From Aromatoleum aromaticum EbN1 (GTDB taxonomy: Bacteria; Pseudomonadota; Gammaproteobacteria; Burkholderiales; Rhodocyclaceae): DNA of 64,000 bases. Where the stretch lies: NCBI RefSeq assembly GCF_000025965.1, contig NC_006513.1:62001-126000 (forward strand), written 5' to 3'. Position numbers and translations under genes: made by a program. The stretch's first letter is position 1, and each line of letters opens with the position of its first letter. Below, in pieces: positions 56,659 through 64,000 of this stretch. The notes beneath the pieces are model-generated. The model did no database searches and was not told the origin of the DNA. It saw only the letters and a list, made by a program, of their open reading frames with translations.

Positions 56659-57816
56659 ATGGACGCCCCGGTAAGCTGGCAGGAATTCGCCGCCTCGGCA
56701 GCTCGCCAGGCGAGCAACCTGCATTTCTCTTCGGTAGCCGCAAAGATGCGCGGGGTGCATGAGCGTATCCACGAGCGGCATCCGCTCATCGAACGCCTCG
56801 CGGTCGCGCTCTACGACCCAGACCTGAAACGGCTGCGCACGTTCGTCGACAGCACCGACAGCGGCACCTCGCTGCGAGCTTACGAGTGCCCGCTCGCCGA
56901 CGTGCCTTCGCTTCTCGCCATTGCCCAGAGTGGCAAGGCCCGAGTCCTCAACGACCTGAGCGCTGCGATCAGCCCCGATTCGCCGCATTCCCGCTGGTTG
57001 CTCCACGAAGGCTACCGGTCGAGCCTGACCGTCCCGATCATGCGGAACGAGCAGCTGCTCGGTTTTCTGTTCTTCGATTCGCGCACGCGCGACGCTTTCC
57101 CGGACGATGTTGTCGCCGATCTGCTTCTCTCCGGCCATCTCATCGGCATGATCGTCACGCAGGAACTCGCGACAGTGCAGATGCTCGTCGGCGGCCTGCG
57201 GCTTGCAAGCCAGTTCGCGCATGTGCGCGATCTCGAAACCGGCGCCCACCTCGACCGCATGGCGCGCTACGCTCGCGTGATCGCCCGGGAACTCGCTCCG
57301 GCCCACGGCCTGTCCGACGACTACATCGAAAATGTTTTCCTGTTCGCTGCGCTCCATGACATCGGCAAGATCGGAGTCCCGGACAGCATTCTGCTCAAAC
57401 CCGGACGGCTCGATGACGCCGAGCGGGACGTGATGCGCGAGCACGTCGCGATGGGCGTCCAGATGGCCGAACGGCTGATCAATGATTTCAGCCTCGCCGG
57501 CCTCGAGAACATCGGCATGCTGCGAAACATCGTCAGCGCCCATCACGAACGCATGGACGGCAGTGGCTACCCGAACGGACTGGCGGGCGAGGCCATCCCG
57601 CTCGAAGCCCGCATCGTTGCAACAGCCGACGTCTTCGACGCCCTCGCCTGCGCCCGCAGCTACAAGACGGCCTGGACGCTCGACAACGCTTTCGACGAAA
57701 TCTCCCGGATGGGCGGCGCCAAGCTCTACGCCCCCACCGTCGCGGCCCTGCTCGACTGCCGCGAAGAAGTGGAAGAGATCTACCGCCGCTTCCAGGACGA
57801 CACCCGGACTCACTAG
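56659..57816 (+). CDS. GAF-HD-GYP cyclic di-GMP phosphodiesterase-like protein
   Basis: 385 residues from ATG at 56659, preceded by GAGGTCAAGGTT; ATG at 56638 is less likely. A GAF-like N-terminal domain (about 25-170) precedes an HD-GYP domain with HLDRMARYARVIARELA, HDIGKIGVPDSIL, and the HHERMDGSGYP signature, then DVFDALACARSYK. All metal-binding residues are present, so it should hydrolyse cyclic di-GMP. It stands after dnr with a 73-bp gap and may be co-transcribed, which would link NO response to c-di-GMP; that link is inference. Confidence 0.92.
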   Translation: MDAPVSWQEFAASAARQASNLHFSSVAAKMRGVHERIHERHPLIERLAVALYDPDLKRLRTFVDSTDSGTSLRAYECPLADVPSLLAIAQSGKARVLNDLSAAISPDSPHSRWLLHEGYRSSLTVPIMRNEQLLGFLFFDSRTRDAFPDDVVADLLLSGHLIGMIVTQELATVQMLVGGLRLASQFAHVRDLETGAHLDRMARYARVIARELAPAHGLSDDYIENVFLFAALHDIGKIGVPDSILLKPGRLDDAERDVMREHVAMGVQMAERLINDFSLAGLENIGMLRNIVSAHHERMDGSGYPNGLAGEAIPLEARIVATADVFDALACARSYKTAWTLDNAFDEISRMGGAKLYAPTVAALLDCREEVEEIYRRFQDDTRTH

Positions 57817-57898
57817 ATCCCCGCTGCCGCGTCCCGGAGCAATGAATCGCCCCGCACCCGGAAGATCGGGGTACCCGTCTCCACCCCCGCACTTGCGC

Positions 57899-57904
57899 TA
57901 TAAT
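57899..57904 (+). promoter_or_regulatory. -10 element of the tRNA-Thr gene
   Basis: A perfect TATAAT 9 bp before the tRNA. No good -35 element is seen 17 bp upstream, so the promoter is only half supported. Confidence 0.55.
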
Positions 57905-57913
57905 CCGGCCCGC

Positions 57914-57989
57914 GCCGGCATAGCTCAGTTGGTAGAGCAACCGCCTTGTAAGCGGTAGGTCATCTGTTCGAGTCAGATTGTCGGCACCA
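57914..57989 (+). tRNA. trnT: tRNA-Thr (anticodon TGT)
   Basis: 76 bases with CCA encoded. Acceptor GCCGGCA pairs with TGTCGGC (one G-U), D arm GCTC...GAGC, anticodon stem ACCGC/GCGGT with loop CTTGTAA (anticodon TGT), T stem ATCTG/CAGAT with loop TTCGAGT, and discriminator A. It reads ACA and probably other Thr codons. Its 3' end borders accessory DNA, so it may be an integration target. Confidence 0.96.
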
Positions 57990-58005
57990 GCAGAATCAAA
58001 TACTT

Positions 58006-58032
58006 ACGCCAGCTCTTCGGGGGTGGCGTTTT
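58006..58032 (+). terminator. Terminator downstream of tRNA-Thr
   Basis: ACGCCA (58006-58011) pairs with TGGCGT (58024-58029), with a TTCG-containing loop and a T-run (58029-58032). Confidence 0.75.
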
Positions 58033-58046
58033 GCTTTCTGGTCGTC

Positions 58047-58084
58047 GTGTAGCCACGGTGTAGCCAAATCCGGCAGGTGTAGCC
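58047..58084 (+). repeat. Three direct GTGTAGCC repeats beside tRNA-Thr
   Basis: GTGTAGCC occurs at 58047-58054, 58058-58065 and 58077-58084, all in the same direction, within 100 bp of the tRNA 3' end. Short direct repeats at this position are typical of arm-type integrase or excisionase sites of tRNA-integrated elements. No integrase gene is visible in the window. Confidence 0.55.
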
Positions 58085-58158
58085 GGGCGAGCCCCCACAA
58101 ACGGAAAACCCGGCGCGCGGCCGGGTCGGGGATGGGGGCGGGTCAGAAGTCCAAGCGT

Positions 58159-58395
58159 TCAGGGGCCGTTACCGGCTGGCTCCATCGCTGCGCACAGCCG
58201 CGAAATGGGGCGGTTTTTCTGATGATGCACGCGGCCGGATTTCGCGGCGGCGATGTCCTTGGTGCGGCCCTGCTCAGACATCTGGGAAATATTTCCCGAA
58301 TGTTCAAGGTCCGTCCGCTGCCCCTGCCGCTTTCCCAGCCGCTCCGCAATCGCCTCCGCCAACCGCAGGCTTTGCGTAGTCGTTTTTTCGCGGAA
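58159..58395 (-). pseudogene. Fragment resembling a ParB-like/phage methylase-type protein
   Basis: On the minus strand an open frame reads FHFREKTTTQSLRLAEAIA, then ERLGKRQGQRTDLEHSGNI, then GRTKDIAAAKSGR, and becomes unrelated afterwards. The GQRTDL...GRTKDIAAAKSG pattern is typical of a linker in ParB-type nucleases or DNA methylases of integrative elements and phages. It has no start codon of its own with a ribosome site and lacks both the N- and C-terminal domains. I read it as a relic; recognition is by eye and tentative. Confidence 0.4.
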
Positions 58396-58436
58396 ATGAA
58401 AATCTGTCGAACCGGCCGGTCCCGTGGTCGGAAGGG

Positions 58437-58628
58437 TCAGAGATTTGACGGCCCCCCTCCCTCTTGCACTTGCAGGTGCGCAAGCAACTCCGCATGGGTC
58501 GCGCCATTGGCCCTCAAACGCTCCAAATCGGCCAGCAGGCGGCTTTTGACGGCTTCGGCATATGCGAGCCCTTCCGCATGGCTGCGGCGGTTCAGGAGGC
58601 TTGTAACGGTTCGGGGAAGATTCTGCAT
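58437..58628 (-). CDS. Small hypothetical protein of the accessory region
   Basis: 63 residues from ATG at 58628, preceded by AGGAGAACAGCATC. The sequence (MQNLPRTVTSLLNRRSHAEG, then LAYAEAVKSRLLADLERLRA and ATHAELLAHLQVQ) is helical and charged, with good codon-position GC bias. No family was recognised. It sits between repeat copies, next to the ParB-like fragment on the same strand, and probably belongs to the integrated element. Confidence 0.5.
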   Translation of the reverse strand: MQNLPRTVTSLLNRRSHAEGLAYAEAVKSRLLADLERLRANGATHAELLAHLQVQEGGGPSNL

Positions 58629-59172
58629 GATGCTGTTCTCCTGCGCGTGCGAGCGGATGTGCGCTCGGGAATTTTCCGGGTTAGGACTTGCATGGCACTT
58701 ACCGGGCGGTTGCCGTGCTCGAAGGGCCGGACTTTCGACCCGCCCCCTGTCCTTTTTTTGGTTAGGCATTGCGCGGGAGCGGGAACCGGGCGGTTACCGC
58801 GCTCCAAGCGCCGGACTTCTGAACCGCCCCCCGTTTGCTGATTTGAATTCCGCTCAGGAGGGGGATTTTTTCCGCGAATGAGAAACCTGGCGGTTTCCGG
58901 GCCGGCAGGGGTCCAGACTTCTACCCCGCCCCTCCCCTGCCCCCAAATTCCCGGCAGGCCGGCCGGTGCGCATTCCGACGAACGTGACCGCCTGCACCGA
59001 CGAACGTGACCGGGGGGTCTGCGCGCGAAGCGTGGTGTTCAGATTCTAACCGCGTCGGTCACGATCACGGTCAATTCGAGGCACGGCGCAGGCTTATCCA
59101 CAGGCGGCCGCCAGCGCGCCTCATACGCTGGCGGGCGGGCGCCTGTGGGTAAGGCGTCTCGCGCGCACGGCC

Positions 59173-59907
59173 TCATGCCTTTTCCTTTCTTCTCATCGAC
59201 TCGCCCTTGAGGGCGAGCTTGTGCGCGGCGTGCACGACGCGATCGAGGATCGCATCGGCGAAGGTCGGGTCGCCCAGGTAGGTGTGCCAGTGCTCGATCG
59301 GCAGCTGGCTGGTGATCACGGTCGAACGCGTGCCGACGCGGTCGTCGAGCAGCTCCAGCAGGTCGCTTCGCTCCTGCGCCGACGGCGCGGCCAGGCCCCA
59401 ATCGTCGATGACGATGAGATCCATGCGCGCGAGCTGCATGAGGCGTCGGCTGAAGCTGCCGTCGGCATGCGCGATGCGCAGCTCTTCGAAGAGCCGCGGC
59501 AGACGCACGTAATAGGCCGCGAGGCCCTGCCGGCACGCGGCATTGGCGAGCGCGCAGGCGAGCCAGGTCTTGCCGCTGCCGGTGGGCCCGGTGATGAGGC
59601 AGTTCTGGTGATGGCGGATCCATTGCCCGGTGCCGAGCGCGGCGATCTGGCTGCGCTCGAGCCCGCGCCCGGCGCGGTAGTCGACGTCCTCCAGGCAGGC
59701 TGCAGCGGCCTTGATGCGGGCTGCCTTGAGCAGCCGGTCGATGCGTTTGCCGTCGCGCAGCAGGATCTCGCGATCGATGAGCTGGGCGAAGCGCTCCTCG
59801 AAGCTGAGCGCGGTGATGGCGGGCTGGGTGAGCTGCTCCTCGAAGGCGCGCGCCATGCCTTCCAGGCGCAGGGCATGCAGTTGTTGCAGGCTGTGTTGCA
59901 TCAGCAT
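59173..59907 (-). CDS. istB: IstB-type transposition helper ATPase
   Basis: 244 residues from ATG at 59907 (GGAGAACATCG ahead). The DnaC/DnaA-like AAA+ domain has Walker [15 protein letters not shown], Walker [11 protein letters not shown] and sensor region [14 protein letters not shown]. IstB helps IstA choose and capture target DNA. It lies 22 bp downstream of istA. Length is typical (240-265), so it is complete. Confidence 0.95.
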   Translation of the reverse strand: MLMQHSLQQLHALRLEGMARAFEEQLTQPAITALSFEERFAQLIDREILLRDGKRIDRLLKAARIKAAAACLEDVDYRAGRGLERSQIAALGTGQWIRHHQNCLITGPTGSGKTWLACALANAACRQGLAAYYVRLPRLFEELRIAHADGSFSRRLMQLARMDLIVIDDWGLAAPSAQERSDLLELLDDRVGTRSTVITSQLPIEHWHTYLGDPTFADAILDRVVHAAHKLALKGESMRRKEKA

Positions 59908-59929
59908 CGATGTTCTCCGGTGGGTGGAA

Positions 59930-61477
59930 TCAGTGGTAGTAGCGCGCACCGCGCAGGTTCTCGTGCACGGTGGGAAGCGCCAGTTCGGTTTGGCTAGCGG
60001 CAGTGGGAGTGGGAGTGGGGAGCGGTGCGCGGTCGAGCCCGCTCTTGAGGATCGAGGCGACGTTGCGGTAACGCATCGCCCCGAGGGTGACGGCGCGGGT
60101 CGCCGCGGCTTCGAGCCGTTCGTTGCCGTATTGGCGACCGAGGCGCATCAGCCCGAGGCACGCCCGGTAGCCCTGCTCGGGGTGCGGCATGCGTTCGAGT
60201 TGGTGGCTGACCACCTGCTCGGTGTGCGGGCCGACGGTGGCGCCCCAGGCGATGAGTTTGCCGGGCGACCACTGGCGATGCGCCTGATGGGATGCGGGCA
60301 TGTGTTCGGTGAGCGTGGAGTAGACGCCGGGCCGGTGGCTTCTCGCATGCACCGCGACGCGACGGCCCGCGGCAAAGCATTCGATGCTGCTCGCGGTGAT
60401 GCGCAACTCCACCGCTTGGCCGGCGAGCGCATACGGCACGCTGTAGTAATGCCCGTCGAACTCGACGTGGTAATCGATATTGGGCTTGGCCCGTTTCCAC
60501 TGGGCGAACTGGAACGCGGTGGCGGGCAACGGGCGCAGCGCCGGCCGATCGAGCGTCTCGAACGCTTCGTGGCGCGAGCCTGGCAGGCGCCGGAAGGCAC
60601 GCGTGTTCAGCGGCTCGAGTAACGCGGCGATCGCCTCGTTCAACTCTCCCAGCGAGAAGAAACGTCGATGCCGCAGCCGCGCCAGAATCCAGCGCTGCAC
60701 GATCTGTACGCCGACTTCGACCTTGGCCTTGTCCTGCGGCTTGTAGGGGCGCGCGGGCAGGATCGCCACGCCGTAGTGCGCGGCGAACTCGGCGGTGGTG
60801 CGCTGCAGTTGCGGCTCGTAGCGGTCGGCTTGACCGATGAGCGAGCGCGTATTGTCGGGCACCACGAGCTCGGGCACGCCGCCGATGAAGCTGAGCGCCT
60901 TCGCGAGCGAGCCCAGCCAGTCGGCCTGCGACTGCGTCGCCGTGGCGCAGGCGAACGTATAGCTCGAGGCGCCGAGCACCGCGACGAAGATCTGCGCGCG
61001 CGAAATCTCGCCCGTGTCGGCGTCGACGATCGGCACCGTGTCGCCCGCGTAATCGATGAAGAGTTTCTCGCCGGCGCGGTGCACCTGGCGCATCGAGCGC
61101 TTGAGCGTGCGGGCGAACGCGCGGTACAGGTCGCAAAAGCGCGAGTACTGATAGCTCGGCCCGTCGGCCGTCTGCACGTACTCTTCCCACAGCAGCGCCA
61201 GCGTGACGTTCTTTCGCTTGAGCCCCTGATGCACCGCCGCCAGATCCGGCGGCACATTCGCGACGCTCGCGCCACGTCCACGCCGGGCGACCCCCAGCAC
61301 CCGGCGCAACTCGGCCTCGTCGGCCGCCGACAACTCGGCCCACGGCCGGCCGCACTCCTCGGCCGCCTTCACATACTTGGCGACCACTCCTTTGGAAATC
61401 GACAGCGCGCGGGCAATGCGCTCATGCGACAGCGCGCAGTCGTATTTGAGCCGTAACAGCTCCCTGATCTTGTGCAT
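59930..61477 (-). CDS. istA: IstA transposase (IS21 family)
   Basis: 515 residues from ATG at 61477 ([19 protein letters not shown]); ATG at 61498 is an alternative. An N-terminal helix-turn-helix ([20 protein letters not shown]) precedes an rve/DDE domain with Asp in [13 protein letters not shown], Asp in [11 protein letters not shown] and Glu in [16 protein letters not shown] beta-rich C-terminal domain follows ([16 protein letters not shown]). The order istA then istB and the reading frame are intact. Confidence 0.96.
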   Translation of the reverse strand: MHKIRELLRLKYDCALSHERIARALSISKGVVAKYVKAAEECGRPWAELSAADEAELRRVLGVARRGRGASVANVPPDLAAVHQGLKRKNVTLALLWEEYVQTADGPSYQYSRFCDLYRAFARTLKRSMRQVHRAGEKLFIDYAGDTVPIVDADTGEISRAQIFVAVLGASSYTFACATATQSQADWLGSLAKALSFIGGVPELVVPDNTRSLIGQADRYEPQLQRTTAEFAAHYGVAILPARPYKPQDKAKVEVGVQIVQRWILARLRHRRFFSLGELNEAIAALLEPLNTRAFRRLPGSRHEAFETLDRPALRPLPATAFQFAQWKRAKPNIDYHVEFDGHYYSVPYALAGQAVELRITASSIECFAAGRRVAVHARSHRPGVYSTLTEHMPASHQAHRQWSPGKLIAWGATVGPHTEQVVSHQLERMPHPEQGYRACLGLMRLGRQYGNERLEAAATRAVTLGAMRYRNVASILKSGLDRAPLPTPTPTAASQTELALPTVHENLRGARYYH

Positions 61478-61710
61478 GGCAATCCGCTCCGCCGGCATCC
61501 TCGGTCTCCGCGCAAAGCGCGCGAGGGTAGCCGGCCTGACAAACGACGTTGCCACGCTTGGCCTCACAAACCCGTTCCGATTTGATCGTGACCATTGATT
61601 CCGACATCGTGACCGCCCATTCCGACAACTCGCCGAAATCGGTCACGATCAAATCGGAATCCGCGGTCACGACCGCGGATTCACCGGTCACACTATTTCG
61701 GAATCAGCGG

Positions 61711-62073
61711 TCACGTTGGGTCGGAATCCGCAGCCGGGGCGGTTTGCTGAAGAAGTTCATCGCCAGGGGTGAAGCATTTTCCGACTTCCCCCGGCACCTC
61801 GAAGGGGAGAGAAAAGCCGAACTGTGCGGCTTTCTCTTCCCCCTTTAGGGGGGCACAGTTGCACAGTTCATTTTTCCCTTTTAAATCAATGACTTGCAAA
61901 CTGTGCAGGGCTTCGGCACAGTTCGATTCTGGCACAGTTCCATTGTCATAAAAACGGGCCTGAAACCCGCGCCAATACTGGGAGTGTGCTTCGCTTCCAA
62001 ACTGTGCAGGGCTTGGTACTGTTCCGAACAGTTCGGATTCCTGCACAGTTCGGCACAGTTCGCCGGGCCTCAT
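61711..62073 (-). pseudogene. Hypothetical frame behind the RepA-like gene, cut by the IS21 element
   Basis: Starts with ATG at 62073, overlapping the stop of the RepA-like frame as ATGA, which suggests real coupling. Its frame runs 120 codons and ends inside the IS at 61711, so the native 3' end is lost. Many of its residues simply encode the AACTGTGC octamers of this stretch (ELCRTV, NCAEAL, ELCNCA), so it may be a repeat-rich regulatory region rather than a gene. No family recognised. Confidence 0.35.
61820..62060. repeat. Cluster of nine AACTGTGC / GCACAGTT octamers
   Basis: Exact copies start at 61820, 61853, 61861, 61899, 61916, 61932, 62000, 62043 and 62053, in both orientations; further near-copies lie around 62018-62034. 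Several form inverted pairs, e.g. 61899 with 61916 and 62000 with the near-copies. The density (nine in 241 bp) is far above chance. They may be iterons or binding sites of the adjacent RepA-like or another regulator. Confidence 0.75.
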
Positions 62074-62756
62074 TCCGCCACCTCTGGCGCGACGTTTTCG
62101 GCCTCTGGCGTTGCCCCTTCCGGCGGGGTCGGTACGGCGGTTTCCGCATCAGCCGGCACGAGTCGCGCGCCTCCCCGGTAGCTCAGGCGCTTGATGTTCC
62201 CTTCGGCCAACAGCTTGCCGGCCTGCTCCTCGAACCATTGGCGCGGCTTCTCGTGGAAGCTCTCGGGCAGCTCGAAGCGGCGGCTGTGCAGGCCGTTGCT
62301 GCCTTGGCTCGCGGCGAAGGCTTCCCCGCGCTGCCATGCCTCGCGGATGGCGCGCAACAGGTCGGTGCGCATGGCGTCGGTGTCGCCACCTGACAGGGCG
62401 TTGTATGCCTGCGTGCGGTCGGTCAGGATGCCGCGCTCGTTGCGGACGAACACGGAACGGTCGCGCCTTGCATCCCCGTAGGCTTTCGCCACGAGCCCGA
62501 AGGCAACGCGGCCTTCCTTGAACTCGCTGCCCAGCACCTCGCACACGTTGCGGCCCCCATCGGCCGGCGGCCACAGCACGTAAGCGGCTCGCGCGCTGCC
62601 GGCAATGGCTCCGCTTCCCCGGATGGCTTCCATCGCATCCAGCGCGCTCCTGATTTCCTTCGTGCTGCCCTTGGCGACGTGATGAATCAGCATGACGCAT
62701 GCACCGGTCGCGCGGGCCAGTGCGGTTGCCTCGTTCATCAGGGGTTGCGTGGCCTG
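62070..62756 (-). pseudogene. RepA-like AAA ATPase, 5'-truncated by an IS21-family element
   Basis: The stop is at 62070; readable protein extends back ~228 residues to the IS boundary near 62756. It contains LMNEATALARATGACVMLIHH, VAKGSTKEIRSA and RGSGAIAGSARAAYVLW, the HH...RGS(G/S)A...R pattern of hexameric RepA-type helicases (DnaB-like RecA fold) found on plasmids and integrative elements. The Walker A half is missing, removed by the IS insertion, so it cannot function as an ATPase. The residues encoded beyond 62756 come from the IS terminal repeats. Confidence 0.8.
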
Positions 62757-62763
62757 TGTCACC

Positions 62764-62932
62764 GATCGCCGTAATGGCGCCAAAGCGGGATCGGCGTAAA
62801 GGCGCCACGTGGTGATCGGCGTTATGGCGCCAGTGCCGGATCGGCGTAAAGGCGCCAGCCGGTGATCGCCGTATAGGCGCCAGCCGGTGATCGCCGTATA
62901 GGCGCCACCGCAAGATCGCCGTAAAGGCGCCA
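62764..62932 (+). repeat. Seven-copy 25-bp tandem array at the IS21 end
   Basis: The 19-bp core GATCGSCGTWAWGGCGCCA starts at 62764, 62789, 62814, 62839, 62864, 62889 and 62914, a constant 25-bp period with 6-bp variable spacers. Each core contains the palindrome GGCGCC. These are in the position of the multiple transposase-binding repeats of IS21-type ends. Confidence 0.92.
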
Positions 62933-63042
62933 GGAGGCGGCGCCGAGAGGAAGAAGTCAGCGTTTCGAACGTCCACCCACCGGGCTTAACCTGCCGAGTT
63001 TTTTCGGCCGGAAGAGTCCATGAGCAAACGGAGGTTCGAGAT

Positions 63043-64000
63043 GTATCAATACCGACAGGTCCTGGTGCGCATGCGCCAGGGAGACGCCGACCGCGACATC
63101 GAGCGCTCGGGGCTGATGGGGCGCAAGAAGCTCTCACGACTACGCAAGACCGCGCAGGATCACGACTGGCTGGCGGCGGAGCGTCCGCTCCCCGAGGACG
63201 CCGAGCTGGCGGCGGTGTTCCAGGAACGGCCGCTACCGGCGAGCTGCGTATCGAGTCTGGTCGATCACCGCGAGCGGATCACCGCATGGGTCGAGGCTGG
63301 CGTTGCCGGCACTGCGATTCATGCCGCATTGGTCAGGAACCACGGTTACGCGGGGAGCTACTCCTCGGTCCGCCGCCTGCTTCAGTCGATCGACGCGAGC
63401 ACGCCGCCGGCCTCGACTTGTCGCCTCGATTTCGAAGCGGGTGAGGCCGGCCAGGTCGATTTCGGCGCCGGCCCGGTGATGACCGACGTGATGACTGGGG
63501 CCAGCTTCAAGACCTGGTTCTTCGTCATGACACTTGCCTGGAGTCGCCACCAGTACGTCGAGTTCGTCCGCGACCAGACGGTCGAGACCTGGCTGGCCTG
63601 CCACCGCAATGCGTTCCAGTGGTTCAACGGCGTCGTCGCCCGGGTCATCATCGACAACCCCAAGTGCGCGATCACCCGCGCCTGCACCCGCGACCCGCAG
63701 GTGCAGCGCGCCTACGCCGAGTGTGCCGAAGGATTCGGTTTCAGGATCTCCCCGTGTCCGCCGGCCGATCCCCGTAAAAAAGGGATCGTCGAGTCGGGAG
63801 TAAAATATGTCAAACGCAACTTTTTGCCGCTGCGCGAGTTCAGGAGCCTCGCCGACGCCAACCGGCAGGTGGCCGACTGGGTCATGGGCGAGGCCGGCAA
63901 CCGCTGCCACGGGACGACGCGCGAGAAGCCGCTGACGCGCTTTGCCTCGGTCGAGAAGGCGCTCCTGCTGCCGCTGCCGACGGTGCCGCCGGTCCTGGCC
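63043..64000 (+). CDS. istA: IstA transposase of the second IS21-family element (3' end outside window)
   Basis: Open frame from ATG at 63043 (GGAGG seven bases ahead) to the window edge, 319 codons without a stop; an in-frame ATG at 63022 exists. The N-terminus (MYQYRQVLVRMRQGDADRDI, then GLMGRKKLSRLRK) is a helix-turn-helix. The DDE domain has Asp in GQVDFGAGPVM, Asp in VIIDNPKCAI and Glu in KKGIVESGVKYVKRNFLP. It matches the larger IS21 subgroup. An istB should follow outside the window. Confidence 0.93.

Larger units (their letters stand above)
58134..58933. repeat. Five copies of a ~46-bp GC-rich repeat
   Basis: Copies lie at about 58134-58177 (inverted), 58411-58458 (diverged), 58702-58747, 58786-58832 and 58886-58933. 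The shared pattern is CCGGGCGGTTNCCG, about 12 variable bases, then GGACTTCTGACCCGCCCC. Copies 3 and 4 also share an upstream GGTTAGG, so the unit there is ~84 bp. They flank and separate small frames. The stretch 58629-58966 consists mainly of these repeats, with no supportable gene. Confidence 0.6.
58967..61732 (-). mobile_element. Complete IS21-family insertion sequence, 2,766 bp
   Basis: The left end starts TGCGCATTCCGAC at 58967; the right end, read inward on the other strand, starts TGCGGATTCCGAC from 61732. Both begin with the 5'-TG expected of IS21 ends. A 5-bp target duplication GCCGG flanks it (58962-58966 and 61733-61737). Inside the ends are multiple copies of a CCGACGAACGTGACCG-like transposase site (two at 58975-59012, several diverged copies at 61578-61715). 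It carries istA and istB on the minus strand and looks intact and potentially active. Confidence 0.93.
62757..64000 (+). mobile_element. Second IS21-family element, left part, continuing beyond the window
   Basis: Begins around 62755-62757 with TGTGTCACC or TGTCACC (5'-TG end), inside the RepA-like gene, followed by a 7 x 25-bp terminal array and an istA gene that runs off the window edge. The istA sequence is quite different from that of the first IS (different helix-turn-helix and catalytic surroundings), so it is a distinct IS21 member. Confidence 0.85.

Noticed and set aside
58680-58770. Integron attC site, suggested by GTTAGGC and GTTAGGA
   Set aside because: The two motifs are direct, not inverted; no matching RYYYAAC partner or imperfect palindrome was found.
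62764-62932. CRISPR-like array
   Set aside because: The spacers are only 6 bp, the core itself varies, no cas genes are near, and it lies at an IS21 end next to istA.
62757-63137. N-terminal extension of the RepA-like frame on the minus strand
   Set aside because: These residues are repeated translations of the 25-bp array plus the antisense of istA, open only by chance; the gene ends at the IS boundary.

Overview
The window is high-GC, densely coded DNA from a denitrifying betaproteobacterium, most likely of the Azoarcus/Aromatoleum/Thauera group. Four things point there: a circularly permuted two-piece tmRNA gene, a pyruvate dehydrogenase operon whose E3 carries its own lipoyl domain, a complete cytochrome c-type nitric oxide reductase cluster with a Dnr regulator, and an acetate module built around an SLC5-type sensor kinase. 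The assignment rests on gene content and family knowledge, not on a database match.

Layout. 1-5.1 kb: a collapsed chemoreceptor gene, a FixJ-type response regulator with its PAS sensor kinase, and a divergent periplasmic amino-acid-type binding protein. 5.1-11.9 kb: aceE-aceF-lpdA with a recognisable promoter and leader hairpin. 11.9-14.7 kb: a DUF3482 GTPase / DUF2868 membrane protein pair. 15.1-15.4 kb: the permuted ssrA gene. 15.5-19.3 kb: single genes (secreted glycosidase, SRAP protein, ICMT-like methyltransferase, macrodomain protein, pterin dehydratase). 19.7-24.1 kb: a PoxB-like ThDP enzyme followed by an epimerase-SPW-VKOR-SPW fusion. 24.1-29.5 kb: an aa3-type oxidase operon with fused subunits I and III, plus small membrane proteins. 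30-33.4 kb: a c-di-GMP GGDEF/EAL protein that looks like the surviving 3' part of a CheR fusion, then a GntR-type fragment.

33.4-45.1 kb is an acetate/C2 region: symporter, membrane-anchored DnaQ-like exonuclease with a degenerate sensor module, stand-alone receiver, SLC5-STAC-histidine kinase and acs on the minus strand, with class I fumarase divergent. 45.2-48.4 kb is a tightly overlapping three-gene unit (DUF6502, DUF5666 with a 10-copy hexapeptide tail, outer-membrane barrel). 48.5-56.6 kb is the nor cluster (norCB, norEFQ, two extra membrane genes, norD, dnr), with an FNR/Dnr box at the expected distance upstream of norC, followed by an HD-GYP protein.

From the tRNA-Thr gene at 57.9 kb onward the character changes to an accessory region: short repeats beside the tRNA, repeated GC-rich blocks, gene fragments, a complete 2,766-bp IS21-family element with a 5-bp target duplication, a patch of AACTGTGC octamers, a truncated RepA-like ATPase, and the start of a second IS21-family element with a 7 x 25-bp terminal array. 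This is best read as an integrated element next to tRNA-Thr, damaged by IS insertion; no integrase is visible within the window.
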